Positions 8,911 through 21,160 of a stretch of 64,000 bases of DNA are shown here, piece by piece. This DNA comes from Alentia gelatinosa (Eukaryota; Annelida; Polychaeta; Phyllodocida; Polynoidae): contig OX465583.1 in NCBI GenBank assembly GCA_950022655.1, forward strand, positions 34,189,360-34,253,359, written 5' to 3'. The position numbers and the translations under genes are program-made. The notes beneath the pieces were generated by a model. That model did not search any database and was not told the DNA's origin. It saw only the letters and a program-made list of their open reading frames with translations. Each line of letters starts with the position of its first letter. Within the stretch, counting starts at the first letter, position 1.

Positions 8911-11900
8911 CATAAAAGACTACGCATATGGCTCGTTTCTATGCCTATTGCTCCAAAAGTAATAGCTATCCATTTCTCTGGTGGCATTAAATCTACCCCC
9001 CCCCAGGAGGTGATATTAAATCTGATATGTAGGAAAACACTGGTAGACAGCGCAGGGGACCTTGGTATTCGCCTGAACCACTGGAGGTAAATTGCTCACC
9101 TTCTATTGACCATACGTCTTGCACTGATGAACCCAGCCATCCCCCTACGGCCCCTACAGTGAAAGCCGCACAGGGGATTATACACAGGTGCAATTGCCGC
9201 CCCTAGATTTCCTAAATCCCTACAGTATAATCAATTGTGAGTTATGAACTACCATTGTGGCCATCTCAAAGGGGCATCGTGTGAAGTCTGTGGTAATGGT
9301 ACATTGGCCCAATATGCTCTAACCCTCTATGGTTAGATCTAGAGATCAAAGGGCTAAAGGGTTTAGGATTAGTGGCTGGTACTGTAAGACCTCTCAGATC
9401 CTTCTGATGAACTGTAAGAAGGTTTAGATTATCGTCCAATTAAGCATTATTGACTATTTGTCAGAATACTTAGATAAGATAATAGCAATTCTGTGAGACA
9501 TCCGTGGTATTGGAAACTTCATGAAAACTACGCTATTGAAATGCTATACAATGATGAGAAACTCCAAATTAAAAAAATTTCAGCATGGTATGCCAAAATT
9601 AGCAGACTTTTGTCATTTACTTGCCTTTTACGTTACATGAGGTTGAATCTTACTGCAGATAATAATCATGGCCCAGTATTCTAGTAAAATGTTTAGAACA
9701 AGAATCATGGATAATTGTCAAGCATCTGCAGTTATTTTATGATGTTCGCTATAATAATCACGCCCCACGGACCAAAAATAATGACGTTGTCGTCAGATGG
9801 TTTTAAAACAACCCTCATTTTAGTAGAGGAAAATAACCACTTCCAGCACAATGAACAGTAATTGCAAATTATTTTCCTGAATTTATCGGTACTCAACGGC
9901 AACTTGATGATGGGAAGCTGGTGAGTCAACACATCATTCCACAAAGGCAATGCACACAGCACGATGACCACTGGTAACGAGGTCTTAACTAAAGCAATGG
10001 TTTTGCGTAGGGTGGAACCACATTGAATAAAACTAACAGTTTTGCTGCAGGAATGGGTCCAGCAATCAACTGCCAGACCGATATATATATTGCGAGTGTA
10101 AACTGGCTTATGGTAAACTTCTGCCTTTGATAACAGGCCACTTGCCAGTCTAATATACCCAACATGATACAAGTGTAAATTAGTATTGGTTTATGCCGCA
10201 GCTTATTCATCGATAATTTAAGGAAGTAACAGAAAAGCCTATATACCTAATTCAAATTTTCAATTCTACTAATGAACAATTAATCTGAATAATCATACTA
10301 ATTAAGAAAAAATCAGCCAACATTATTCGGTTTGCAATAGCGAATTTTATGAGAAGCTGATGAGATTAGACCCATATTATCATCAAAAACATAATTTGAG
10401 TAAAAGCCACTATATCATTGCCACTATATGGACATCTCAATGCTCTTTTATGAATTGGTAATGGCTCTATGACTGGTTGCCGTATCGACGAATATAACTA
10501 TAACTAATGGATCCATATGGGTGGGTATCCTGCCAGCCATATCAAATATATCAAACAAACATGTGGCATTTATATATACAGATCTAATCCGACAGTTGTT
10601 ATCAGGTACACCACACCGCGGAGGTCTATAGATGAGCTGGACCCTGCACATCAGACCAGATGCCATGATTACGTGTAATAGAAAGAAGCTGGAATGATGG
10701 AGTAGTAAGAGGTGGAGATGCAATTCTTGTCAATGGAGTATGTGTGGTATACGTGAGCGTGGGCCATGTGGGTAGTTCTGAGGTGGTGTGTAGGTAAGTT
10801 GGCTGGCAGGCCTCTATCAAATGGCGCAATAATTACTTGATTCTTAGGTTATTAATTTCCCTTAGTGCATTTCATCAAAATATATATTACCGCATTAGAA
10901 CGGCATGTCACTAACAATTAATTGGTGTATTAAGGTATAAAGGGTACACTGAGGTCAATTAAATTGGGAAAAACTTAGGAAGTTACTGTGCATTTTCAGT
11001 TGTAGTTATTTTCAAATATCACTTGCTATTGTCAACGTCGTGTTTCTTACAAGACTTATATATTTGACAGTGTATAACCTTGTGTAATATAGAAATTCAA
11101 CGAGGAAAATACGATTGTATTGTATTTCAGCTTGCGAAAGAAGGGGAAAAAGAGAAAAGTGATAGAAGAAGAACCTCTTGGTTAACACATTGATTGAAAA
11201 ATACAGTTTATACTCTCTAAGCTTACCTATACTGTATTTTAAAGGGAGATACAATGATATAACCCATAGTAATCTGTAGTGCGCAGACTGAACAGGCAGA
11301 CCTAAGTACCTATCCTATATCAAAAGTGATTTTGAAAAAAGGAGGTGAGTAAAAATGAGAAAAACTTAATTTGATAACTTCAGATGAAATATGAGACATG
11401 GTGAAAGGTCATTGCACCATAGTTACAATATCTAATTTTACACATCGAAATAAACACTATAAACCATAACAAAACGTAGTAGTCAGTAAACAGAGGTGAA
11501 TTATGTGTGTGATTATCATGTGGCATGTGCGCTTCACTTGTGACCAGTGGGCCTGTACCTAGATAACCTTTGATTAATGAATTAGCTGTGATTGTTTCCA
11601 TCAATCGCATCCATGGAGATCAATTAGCACAGATCACTAGATGTTATCGACTCACTATGTCATATGGCTATCTGAGGTGAGTTATGAAAAGAGTCAACAT
11701 TTCGTTAGAATTACATAATAAACGAGAGTAATTTTATTCTTAATTTATATATTTTACCAATTTATTTATTCACCAATTGAATTTCACGATGAAACCATAT
11801 GATCCTTCAAGGACCTTAGTCCAATTATCAAGTAATATAATTAGGTAAAACCCATGAGTAACTGACACATACAAGAACACAAAACACATAACATCCACAG

Positions 11901-13490
11901 CATGTCCTGGAACGTGTCTTATCTCCCGAACACTCTCCATTGAAATGGTGTAAAGGTAGAGAAATGGGTTCTTAGCAAATGCGGCAAAGAGTCAGAGGGT
12001 GAGCAATCCTCTGTGTGACCGAGCAACTCATTTGTCAATAGGGGATCTCCTCAAGAGAATGTCAAGTGTTTTTGGTCAGAATACTCAGGTCCCCCCAACA
12101 GGAATGACGTGTCTTGGAATGGCTACCTGTTATGTGTTAGTCAACGCTTGGGCTTGTGGAAATGATGTTGGATTGACCGGTGAGGTTTAAAAGACTGAAA
12201 TATCCATGATACCAATAGTCAATAATTCTATTCAACTCATTCTTAGGCCATAACTGAAGGTAATTAGAATAGTATAAGTCTCAACTTGTGTTGTGAGCTG
12301 GTAGAGGTATGAGTACCCTTATCAGTGCTATAGGCATAAGGCTTTCCAAAGCTGCAATAAATAAGTCTAAAAAACAAGCACAGGATACCATGGTAAATCT
12401 ACATTATGGCTATATTTCATTGTGTTTGTTTCTAAGAATCTTTCATTACATTTGGATTGACATCCATGATATATTTGCTTTTGAGTTCACATTTAGGCTT
12501 ACTACGTACTGACTCCAGATGACTCACTAAATATTCATAGAATAAAGTCTATATAATACCTGTCTAGTGTTGCTAGACTAATTGAATGGGACTTGGAATT
12601 CTCTATTTAATGAATGGATTCTCAATAACATCTCCCATTTCATATCATCGGAACAGGTGGAAATCAACAACTTACCAGACTCTAGGGCTAAACAATGGAT
12701 CATTGTAATTCAATAGGATGTGCTGGGAAACTTTGTCGTATACATGAATAAATTCATATTATACTTTATACCTGATTACCGAAACGACATAAAACACATT
12801 ACGAGAGAAAAAAAACTAATCCATCAGCCAGCATTGCACACTATATTTTCAATGCATACAATCGGCAAAAGAGCCCTCCTGCAAAGTTCTGGAAAATGTT
12901 CCCGGAAACACACCATATATAGATTGGCTGATGTTTCTGTCTGCCAGACAAAACGTACCTAAGAAGTGGAAAAAGAAAAGTCAGGTTAGAGCAACTCGAA
13001 GCAGACCGTCCAATCGTGGGGCATTTTTAGCGGGTCAGACAGAGGGCTGGGCGGACGACAGGACGGCAAAAGGCCGGGCGTCCTCCAGGGAGATGGGACT
13101 GATAAAGTCTGTCTGGTCTCTGCCAGGCCAGTCTGTGGGGCCTGGATTCTGGATGGATGCATGTATGGTATGTATGGTGAACATATGCCATCTATATGTA
13201 TAGTGAATACATGACATACATGGTATATGTATGGTGAATATGTGGGATGCTTGATATATATGTAGACCTATTGTAAAGGTCTATAGATACATCCCTATTG
13301 TGTCCAAGTATTAGAGAGTAATCATCAAAATTGTCCGTAATTACTAGCAAACAAATTGACTGAATCAAACATTCACCATCTTGGATCGTTCCCCTTCTCC
13401 TAATGCTTCCAGTCCGGTTGCAATGCTTTAAATGACATATTTACCCCTATTATTGCTCAGCTCTAGGCCCTAACCTGTCCACATGGAGTC
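8911..13490. other. Intergenic, no recognised gene
   Basis: AT-rich sequence between the divergently oriented caspase and FABP genes. The longest frame (9732-10172, minus, 146 codons) is hydrophobic and matches no family I know. A short tandem repeat of GTATGGTGAATA-like units lies at about 13156-13250. Nothing else is supportable. Confidence 0.45.
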
Positions 13491-13499
13491 ATGGAACTC

Positions 13500-14730
13500 T
13501 AACAACGACACTCTTAGTTGTTAGTGCCAGGAGCACCCTTAAAGGACTGTGCAGTAGACCAGAACAAGTCTGATCACCCAGTCAGTCGGGACAGGCGCAC
13601 TTTCAGAGGAATAAAAATCTCCCTTGGCTCGTTCCCTCTTCACCCTTGCTTTGATCGCATGGCCGCCAGGACCACATCGTCATGCTTGAGGGATGCAACA
13701 AGGGTGTTTCGGGAGGAGATTGAGGTGAACAGAAGACACCTAGAGACATCACTAGAGGCATTGATCCAATCAGCCCTCACCCCCTGGGTGCCCAGAGTCA
13801 ACCATGCCCCCACCCCTGCATGAGGGTTCAAGTCCCTGACCCATGGAGTGTGAGAAGCAGATCTACCCACAGTAGATGGGCCCGACAAACGGTCCTTGTG
13901 GCGCTGCATGACAGACCTTGAGCTTACCTGGTGTTCGAGATGTCCCCGCAGGCAGCACTTTGGAAAGCCATCGAGAAAGCCATCAGGGCACCCAATGAAG
14001 GAGTGGCTCAATGGAGCTCCCTGCCATGTTGTACTGGATGCAGTGCAGGTGGAACACCTCCGCATCCGAGACTGGGTGGCACAGCGACAGGAGTGCGAGG
14101 CCCTTTATCAAGCAGTGGGCGAGTCGGTGCCAAACTTCACGGCTTGGTTCTGGAAGTCCCACTGCTATTGTTACAACTATGAGCATCCTGCCATCGGCGA
14201 TAAAGCCCTTTACCCTGGCATTCCTGGAGGAATCTGTGATTGTCTACGCCATTCAACCACCATCGACGAGGTAATTATGGCAGCGAGCACAGCAACCGAC
14301 CAGATGGGCTGGGAGGAGCTGTTCCAGACTTGACAGGGGAGTCGTGTGAAGTTTGTGGGTCTTGCCCCCCTGAAAGGAAAAGAGGAACACCCTTGTTGCT
14401 CCTCCCCCAAAGCATGACGATGTGGTTGTGGTGGCCCTGCCGTCAATGCAAGGGCAGTTCGTGAAGAGGGAACAAGCCCAGGGAGATTTGCGTTCCTCTA
14501 CAAGTGCGCCTGCCCCGACCTCGCCAGCTCTAACACCTGCACCAGCTGCCAATGCCTATGTGTCCCAGCCATCAGCTCTTGTGCCTACCCTCTATGTACC
14601 CAATGCAGGAGAGGTTGCCACCATGGCACCATATCCTATAATCAATGGCCCTGTGTCAGATTGGAAATCCAAGATGTGATGTTGTGGGGCCTTATTGATA
14701 TTGGTACGGTACATGCTCGAGTATGATTTC
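13500..14730 (+). pseudogene. Decayed Ty3-like gag and protease fragment
   Basis: This is a GC-rich island with consecutive plus-strand frames at 13518-13823, 13896-14333 and 14422-14679 that read like one broken protein. The middle part, QECEALYQAVGESVPNFTAW followed by GDKALYPGIPGG and TTIDEVIMAA, resembles the capsid region of Ty3-type Gag (RxxGESVxxF, then FxxGL, then PxTxxEAxxxA). A Pro/Ala-rich linker follows. Near 14670-14705 the frame reads VMLWGLIDIGT, resembling a retroviral-type aspartic protease site with DTGA altered to DIGT. Frameshifts and stops separate the parts and no reverse transcriptase follows. The assignment rests on motif resemblance only. Confidence 0.55.
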
Positions 14731-15650
14731 GGGAGGGAAGTGGAGGGACCTTGAGGCCATGGATCAGACCTTTACCTGGATAAGTTCGGCCTGCATTTCC
14801 GCTCTCTCCTCAGGTCATATTCTACCCACGCTAGGACTCATTGAGTTGGTCATCCAGCCACAAGGCCGGGGATGCTGTCACTCATGACCCGCTGGTTACA
14901 AAGGCTGCGCTATGAAAGACAAGCTCCAGTCTGAACAGGCAAGTCAAATTGGGCACGCTCCATAAGAACTCAAAATGTGGTATGACAGAATGTGGACCAT
15001 GCTTGGCAAGCTCCGTAAAGTTGTTGGCAAGTCGGCGCAGGGTGTCAACCAGCTCACTGCCACGAAGCAGTGGATTTGGAACCGCTTTCAGTTCCTTTTA
15101 GAGCAGTTCAATGTGCTCGTAAAATAAACAGTTGCTCCATTTAAAAGCTCTACCACTGCCGGCCAGTGCCCTTGTAAGTGCCACTGTGTCTTCAAATGCA
15201 AGTCAACCACGGAGCCCTGCCTTCCTCCACTCCCGTATCTGTTGGCGGTCTACCAGCAACAGATGCAACATTGCTCTTGGTCATTGTCAGTAATGGCAGC
15301 CGATCCACATATTCTGATGGGTCTGCTGCAGATCTTCCCGACGGAGGCGAAAGAACCTGCACCTCAAGCTCCAACAGCTACGGAAAATGCTTTTCAGGAC
15401 AGCAAACATAACATAGGCCTATATGAGACAGGCATGAGGCACCCCAACAGAACGTAGAAGACCGGCCTGAGCCGTGAACCCATATGCAGTGGAACGGTGC
15501 TGTAGAGTAACTCATTGTGCCCGTTTTGGGGCGCACCGACCCAAGCTTTCCATAGACCTATCGGGACATACCACACAGTGGTAGAGCTCAAGTCTCTGGC
15601 AGAGTGAAGCAAAATTAAGTCATAAAACGGTACCACAAAAAGGGGCTACT
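14731..15650. other. GC-richer tail of the gag-like island, unassigned
   Basis: Base composition stays like the preceding fragment, and short frames continue (15178-15411 plus; 15242-15457 plus) without a recognisable domain. It is probably more of the same decayed element. A polypurine-like AAAAAGGGGC lies at about 15636-15646. Confidence 0.35.
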
Positions 15651-15780
15651 TTGGCCCACTTTTTTGGTATTTTCAAAAATAAAGCATGGTAGGAGGATGT
15701 GTATGGAAATATTTGTTTTCATTAGGTTGAGTTCTTATTGATAACTTGCCAATGTAATTTCCTTTTTCATTAATTTGTTT

Positions 15781-16358
15781 CCAGTGGCGTCAGAATAGGG
15801 GGGGGGGGGGCAGGGGGGGGCGACTGCCCCCCCACTTTTTTTCTAGCCCAAAAAGGTCAGCAGCTTCAAATTGTATTCAAACAATTGTAAAACCTGTCTT
15901 GACTTTTCAGCATCGAAAAATGTCAAGGTCTGACTTTTTAGCATGCAATGATGGCTAAGCCCTGACTTTTCACCATGGGAAAATGTCAAAGTCTGACTTT
16001 TTAGCATGCAATGATGGCTAAGCCCTGACTTTTCACCATGGGAAAATGTCAAAGTCTGACCTTTTAGCGTGCAATGATGGCTAAGCCCTGACTTTTCATC
16101 GCGGAAAAGTGTCAACATCTGACTTTTTAGCATGCAATGATGGCTAAGCCCTGACTTTTCACAGTGGAAAAGTGTCAAAGTCTAACTTTTTAGCGTGCAA
16201 TGCTGGCTAGGCCCTCACTTTTCACAGACTTTTCGCAGATTCACGGTAAATCTAGTGGAACTGGCAAATGTCAAAGTCTGACTTCATACCAAGTAAAAAG
16301 TCAGCAATTTTTCAGTTCGCCCCCCCCCCCCACTTTCAATAGTTCTGACGCCCCTGGT
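15781..16358. mobile_element. Foldback-type element with terminal GGGGCGTCAGAA repeats
   Basis: The left end reads CCAGTGGCGTCAGAATAGGGG with long G runs. The right end is its inverted counterpart, CCCC runs followed by AGTTCTGACGCCCCTGG. The interior is largely a tandem repeat. This is the layout of a non-autonomous DNA element. The superfamily and target duplication cannot be decided; a TTT flank is present on both sides but is uninformative. Confidence 0.7.
15895..16235. repeat. 63-bp tandem repeat inside the foldback element
   Basis: About five copies of a 63-base unit containing TTTTTAGCATGCAATGATGG and GCCCTGACTTTTCACCATGG. Because 63 is a multiple of three and the unit lacks stops on the minus strand, it produces a repetitive open frame (15843-16178) that I regard as incidental. 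Copies differ at a few positions each. Confidence 0.9.
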
Positions 16359-16598
16359 TTCAGTATTAGACTCTGCATTACATTTGATAATGAAGGCTGG
16401 GTCAAAGTTACCCTAGCCATGGGTTTACTTTAACCTAATCATGTTCTTAGGCTACTTATTTAAACCCAATTGGGGTTTCAAAGAAGGTGTTTTCCTTATC
16501 TTAATAATTTGCCTTCGGCATTAGGTTGTAGGCCTACCTGATCAATAATTTTACCGCATAATTTTGACGTATAAAGACAGTGAGCCAGTTTCCGTATA

Positions 16599-16690
16599 TT
16601 ATCCTACCCCTAATATAAAATCCCATAGGTTTAACATTGGGTTTCCGTAGAGTTTTATATGCCACTAGTGGCATACAGCATTGTTATTAT
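16599..16690. mobile_element. Partial MITE-like core unit with a hairpin cleanly missing
   Basis: It begins ATTATCCTACCCCTAATATAAAA and has the core CCCATAGGTTTAACATTGGG at 16622-16641, then the 18-bp palindrome around CACTAGTG at 16658-16675. Compared with the copies at 19055 and 410-557, a 21-base hairpin between TCCGTA and GAGTTTTA is absent. Confidence 0.7.
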
Positions 16691-17448
16691 TATATACCTG
16701 TGGGCGAATGTCCCGTATTTACTACCCGCTGATAGGCATATAGTAATCATATAATTCGGCAAGGGTGGAGCGTATTTTACCATACGTTCACAGTGTGAGC
16801 GTATTACATCGCATGCGCAGTGGGTAGGCTACTCACGGGCAAAAACAAAATGGCGGACGGATTACATCGATTCGATTAGCGCTAAATAGATCGGCGAGTT
16901 AATGTGAACGGAGGCATGTACACCATCGAAATGCAGATTACACACATGAATTACGAAATTACAGCAAAGTACCAAAGGAATCACCGTAGAAAGCGGTTAA
17001 ACTCATCTTATGGAGACTTGAACCCTTGCTTTACTTCCCTACGGCACGCCATAGCCGCCTACCCTTCACCAAAGTGTAAGAGAAAATCACTTGTTACTTT
17101 TATTTTTAATTAATTCGTCAAAATTCATAATATTAGAATGTTTTAATAATTACAGCATCAAATTCAGATTGTTTTAAGTTTTCAGATGATATATACTTTC
17201 ATAGGTTTTCATGAAAGGGTAATTATGGTTGCCGATCACTACGGTGGTGGAAGCAAACCTACTGTCCGACAGGATATAGATCTATAATATATGTAAACAA
17301 AGCGTCAAAATGAAAACAAACAGCGAAGGACATATTGTTTACACGTAAAAATAATATAAATCTTCTTAGTTTTTAAAATTTGATTATATATCATTGCAGA
17401 TTCTCGATACACTATTCCATTTTATTTAAAAAAGAAAAACATAAAATG

Positions 17449-17525
17449 AAAAGTCGCTTCCTGGGTTCGAAACCCCGACCCTCGGATCCCAAAAGGTATA
17501 TCCTAACCACTACACCACCGAGTTC
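17449..17525 (-). repeat. tRNA-like sequence (SINE head or tRNA pseudogene)
   Basis: On the minus strand the sequence reads GGTGTAGTGGTTAGGATAT (A box) and, about 40 bases later, GGTTTCGAACCC (B box). This resembles a Glu/Asp-type tRNA, but the acceptor and anticodon stems do not close. A relative lies about 340 bases away with similar flanks. Confidence 0.6.
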
Positions 17526-17784
17526 AATATCCTTGTTCATGCTGGACGGGTGTATATATATATATGTGTATGTACATGTCTATATGTTTATCTATACATA
17601 CACACATATATTGTAGGGATACATATCTTTATTATCCATCGTATACAAAGTCCCCATTGAAAATGTATGGGGACTCAGTAAACCAAAACTAATATAATTC
17701 TTCTTAGCACTTTTAGATCATATATTTCGTATTGATTCTCTCTACATTGGCGCTTTTCCTTTTATTTTAAAGCAAAAAAAAAAA

Positions 17785-17860
17785 AAGTTGGATGTGGTCG
17801 GGGGCTGAACACCCGACCCCAAACCCAAGACCCTAACCACTACACCACTGGGTGTAACAC
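17785..17860 (-). repeat. Second tRNA-like sequence, decayed
   Basis: On the minus strand it carries GTGGTGTAGTGGTTAGGGTC (A box) and a degraded B box (GGTGTTCAGCCCC). The flanking CTTTTATTTTAAA and ATTGATTCTC stretches match those of the copy at 17449, so the two appear to be duplicated units of about 340 bp rather than independent tRNA genes. Confidence 0.55.
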
Positions 17861-18011
17861 CTTATGAATGGTATAAAACGGTCTAAATGTATATAACATG
17901 GGATTGAAGGGTGGCACGTATCCTGTATTTCAGTTCGACCGTCCTGTGCCCAATTGGGCCTAGAAACGGCTGCTACAGCTTAATTATTGACATTATTGTA
18001 ATTATTTCGAG

Positions 18012-18183
18012 GTATATAATAATAAGAAAACCGTATACCTGTGTTTGAATTATTATTTTACCTCACCCCTGTCCTCCGGCCCTTGTAACCTCGGTCTACG
18101 ACCTCGGTTACAAGGGCCGGGGACAGGGGTTCAGTAAAATAATAATTCGGCCACAGGAATACAGTTTTCTCATATTATGTAAT
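18012..18183. repeat. Long hairpin, arms about 78 bases, apex CCTCGG...CCTCGG
   Basis: The arms pair from TATATAATAATAAGAAAACC through TTATTATTTTACC to CCGGCCCTTGTAACCTCGG and the inverted partners. The apex is at 18089-18107. This is the longest and best-paired hairpin in the window. Its apex is a variant of the shared family apex. Confidence 0.8.
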
Positions 18184-18195
18184 ATTCCAAAATCG

Positions 18196-18350
18196 AGGAG
18201 ATAGGGTAGGATAAAATCAAAACCTGATTCGTTTTAATCTTGGCTACCGCATTCCACTCCTGACGTTTTGGCTCCGGTCTTCACTCGGCAACGCCTCATG
18301 AAGTCACTTTGCCAAACTCCAGTCGTGGAATACGGTAGACAAGATTAAAC
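18196..18350. repeat. Long hairpin, same arm family as 251-414 in inverse orientation
   Basis: The arms run from AATCAAAACCTGATTCG to the inverted partner, with the apex at 18284-18298 (CTCGGCAACGCCTCA). The sequence matches the hairpin at 251-414 read on the opposite strand, including the flanking CCAAAATCGAGGAG stretch. Confidence 0.75.
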
Positions 18351-19054
18351 AGCCGAAACACCTCAGCCAAAGAACTATACAGGATATAGTTCTTTTTAAC
18401 ACTAACAGTTCAATGCAGACATGGAAAAAATAAACAACTTTTGCTTGTTTCAACGTTGCTTGATTCTGTAGGTTGCTCTAGCGGTGCAGTGTGGAATACA
18501 GCGTTACCATGTGCACCGTGACGTTAGTGACGTCAGTAGGACACTAAATAGGCCCCTGGATATACCTTTTCGCCTAAGCCAAGGTTAGTATTATGCCTTA
18601 TATGCAAATATTACCTAATAGATCTCACCTATAATACTACAATTTACTCTGCGGCTCATGTTGCCCGTGCAAATAGCTACTTTGTCGAGACGAGAGACTA
18701 GAGTTGTTTTTAACTAGCGGGAGAGAATGAATCTTATTGAACGTAGACAAACATAGCTGTGCCTACCACTGGTACCAGTAGTGGCAGTACCATTCATGTG
18801 ATTTGAGAATCGAGGCAAAGCTGTTTGACGATCATATCGCACCAAACGAGTAGAATAATGTTAATTTTACAACTCAAGTGCGGTTCTGGGTTTATTTTAT
18901 CCCTTTCAATGACAATTAATACCATCACAATATCAGAATAATTTAAATTGCTCAAGCAAATCCAGTTTGGAACTAAAGAAGAAACCAACAAGTTTTGGTT
19001 GAAGTCGTTGTTCTCCATGAGTTTGACTTTGATGCATTTATATAAATATAGAAC
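18351..19054. other. Intergenic, one CRE-like site, otherwise nothing
   Basis: A perfect TGACGTCA lies at 18528-18535. No gene or repeat is otherwise recognised. Confidence 0.4.
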
Positions 19055-19497
19055 TTTATCCTACCCCTAATATAAAATCCCATAGGCTTAACATTGAGTT
19101 TCCGTATGCCACGCTGACTGGCATACGGAGTTTTATATGCCACTAGTGGCATACTTATATAGAACTGCATCGAGAATCGTATTATAAATAGACAATACTC
19201 CACTCGTTTGGATGTGCCATAATCGTCACTCGGCTTCGCCTTGATGACGATGCAGGCACATCCAAATTCGTGGAATATTGAGTATTTTACGATTCGAGTG
19301 CGGTTCTGGATTTATCTCACCCATTTCTATTATGTTAGATAGTATCAGAATATCAGATCAGCTCGAATATACCTAGCGAATCCATATGACGTCATCTCAA
19401 ATTCACTTCATGTATCGTCACTTTATGGGGGTGATCGTTGAGTATTTTTTCCTAATGTTATTTCTATGGCGAAGCTTGTACCAGGGGTGAGATAAAG
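19055..19497. mobile_element. Composite unit: core, hairpin, and second core with TIR end
   Basis: It starts TTATCCTACCCCTAATATAAA with the core at 19079-19098, a 10-bp-stem hairpin at 19101-19129 and the CACTAGTG palindrome at 19136-19153. A long hairpin follows at 19171-19296 with apex CTCGGCTTCGCCTTG (19229-19243). A second core-like segment (19312-19497) begins TTTATCTCACCC and ends CCAGGGGTGAGATAAA, with core CCTAATGTTATTTCTATGG at 19451-19469. No coding capacity. Confidence 0.75.
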
Positions 19498-19504
19498 AAT
19501 TGTT

Positions 19505-20041
19505 ATCATGTGATATTCCAAAATCGAGGAGACCGGATAGGATAAAATCAAAACCTGATTCATTTTAATCTTGGCCACTGCATGCCACTCATGGAGTTTT
19601 GGCTCCGGACTTCACTCCGCTTCACCTCATGAAGTCACTATACCAAACTCCAGTCGTGGCATACGGTGGCCAAGATTAAAACTCATCCAGTTTTACGATA
19701 TTATCAAGAATCGTATAAATAGACAATACTCCACGAGTTTGGATGGGCTGCAATCGTCATCGAGGCTAAGCCGAGTGATGATTATGGCCCATTCAAACGA
19801 GTGGAATTTTGTGTATTTTACAATTCGAGTGCGGTTCTGGATTTGTCTCAATCCTTTTTATGACATAAAATATCATCAAAATTTCACAATAATTAGAATA
19901 AACTTAGCAAATCCATATGACGTCATCTCAAATTTACTGTGCCACGGCTGTGGCGTAGTATTCTCACTTTACGGGGGTGATCGTTGAGTATTCTTTTCTA
20001 ATGTTATTCCTATGGCTAAACTTATACCAGGGGTGAGATAA
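19505..20041. mobile_element. Composite unit: two hairpins plus core with TIR end
   Basis: The first hairpin, at about 19541-19705, has apex CTCCGCTTCACCTCAT (19614-19629) and arms of the 251-414 family. The second hairpin (19706-19828), apex CGAGGCTAAGCCGAG (19761-19775), has arms of the 19171 family in inverse orientation. A core segment ends at ACCAGGGGTGAGATAA, with the core at 19998-20015. Confidence 0.75.
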
Positions 20042-20138
20042 TGATATGAACAAGGCGACAGCCGAGTGAATATCACGTACCAGTAGCATTCAAACAAGTT
20101 GGAGAATGACTTCTTTGACCAACACGAGTTGCTTTCTG

Positions 20139-20284
20139 TATTTATCCCACCCCTGTACACACTAAAAGAATTGACAACACACAGGATATAGACCATGGGG
20201 AACGGACTGAAATACTTGTAGGGGCATGGAGAACGAGTTCCCAATGTTAAGCCTATGGACATTTATTCCAGGGGTGAGATAAAG
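20139..20284. mobile_element. Short MITE-like core unit with both terminal repeats
   Basis: The segment starts TTTATCCCACCCCTG and ends CCAGGGGTGAGATAAA, giving about 15-bp terminal inverted repeats, with the core CCCAATGTTAAGCCTATGG at 20240-20258. It is the cleanest stand-alone example of the core part, without a long hairpin of its own. Confidence 0.75.
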
Positions 20285-20409
20285 ATAAATCTCTATGTTG
20301 TTCGCTTCGCTTCGTGAATTACTCTGCAGTCAAACTCGGTGGAGTGCAGACCAAGTTATTTTCATCTCGTGAGTTTGGTTAGAAAATCTCGCATCCTCTG
20401 CCACAATCA

Positions 20410-21160
20410 TGGCATAATATCATTCTATGATCCGGCCTGGAAGTAGGTGGTGCTAAGAACCCCCGGCGCAGCCATCTTGGCAAGGCACCTACACAGTGCT
20501 AGGCCTATGGCAAAATTCAAACGTTAATTTCTGATATTATTCAACATGTGGGGTTGTATTAAGTAACTCGCAAGCCTTTAACTTGAAACAAGACCATCCT
20601 TGCAGTTTCAGATCAAGTAGATATGTAATGGCTTCAGTTTAGACTAGACGCGATGTCAACAAATCGTTGAAACAACCAATTTCATTGACTTGGCACATTT
20701 AAATTATGTCCGAATGACGTAAATCATCCTATTTCAACAATTACATAGGGCCTATATTACAGTTGATAATTAAACGTTGTCTTACATATTTTTTTCGCTG
20801 GTTCGCATGGGCAAATAAGGGTGAGATAGGTATGATAGATGGATGTTATAGACAGACAGGTAGAAATAAACAGTTTGTATAACCTGTTTGAAAATGGCTA
20901 GTCGCTGCTTTTTCCATGATTTACTCAGACTGAATTCATTGACCACCCATTTATCCAACACCTAAAGGCAGATACGTAGTTAAAATATCTAAAATGTCAA
21001 TTAAATGCCCTTTACACGACTCTGGCTATCCATACGTACCAGAATAAAATGATAACGACATAGCACTACTTGATGTATAACTTGAAATAGAAAAAATCTA
21101 TCATGCACTTAATTAGATTACATCCAAGATTCCGGGCAGACAAAGTAATGGCTATTAGCG
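20410..21160. other. Intergenic upstream of the FABP promoter
   Basis: AT-rich sequence with no recognised gene or repeat. It may contain distal control elements, but nothing distinctive was seen. Confidence 0.4.

Noticed and set aside
9732..10172. Longest open frame of the window (146 codons, minus)
   Set aside because: The translation is hydrophobic but matches no family I know, shows no splice-site logic and lies in AT-rich intergenic sequence. Chance is the simplest reading.
15843..16178. Repetitive 111-codon frame on the minus strand
   Set aside because: It is produced by a stop-free 63-bp tandem repeat inside a transposable element; the repeat length being a multiple of three explains it.
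17449..17860. Two genuine tRNA genes
   Set aside because: Only the A and B boxes are recognisable; stems do not pair and the two share flanks of a repeat, so they were called tRNA-like repeats.
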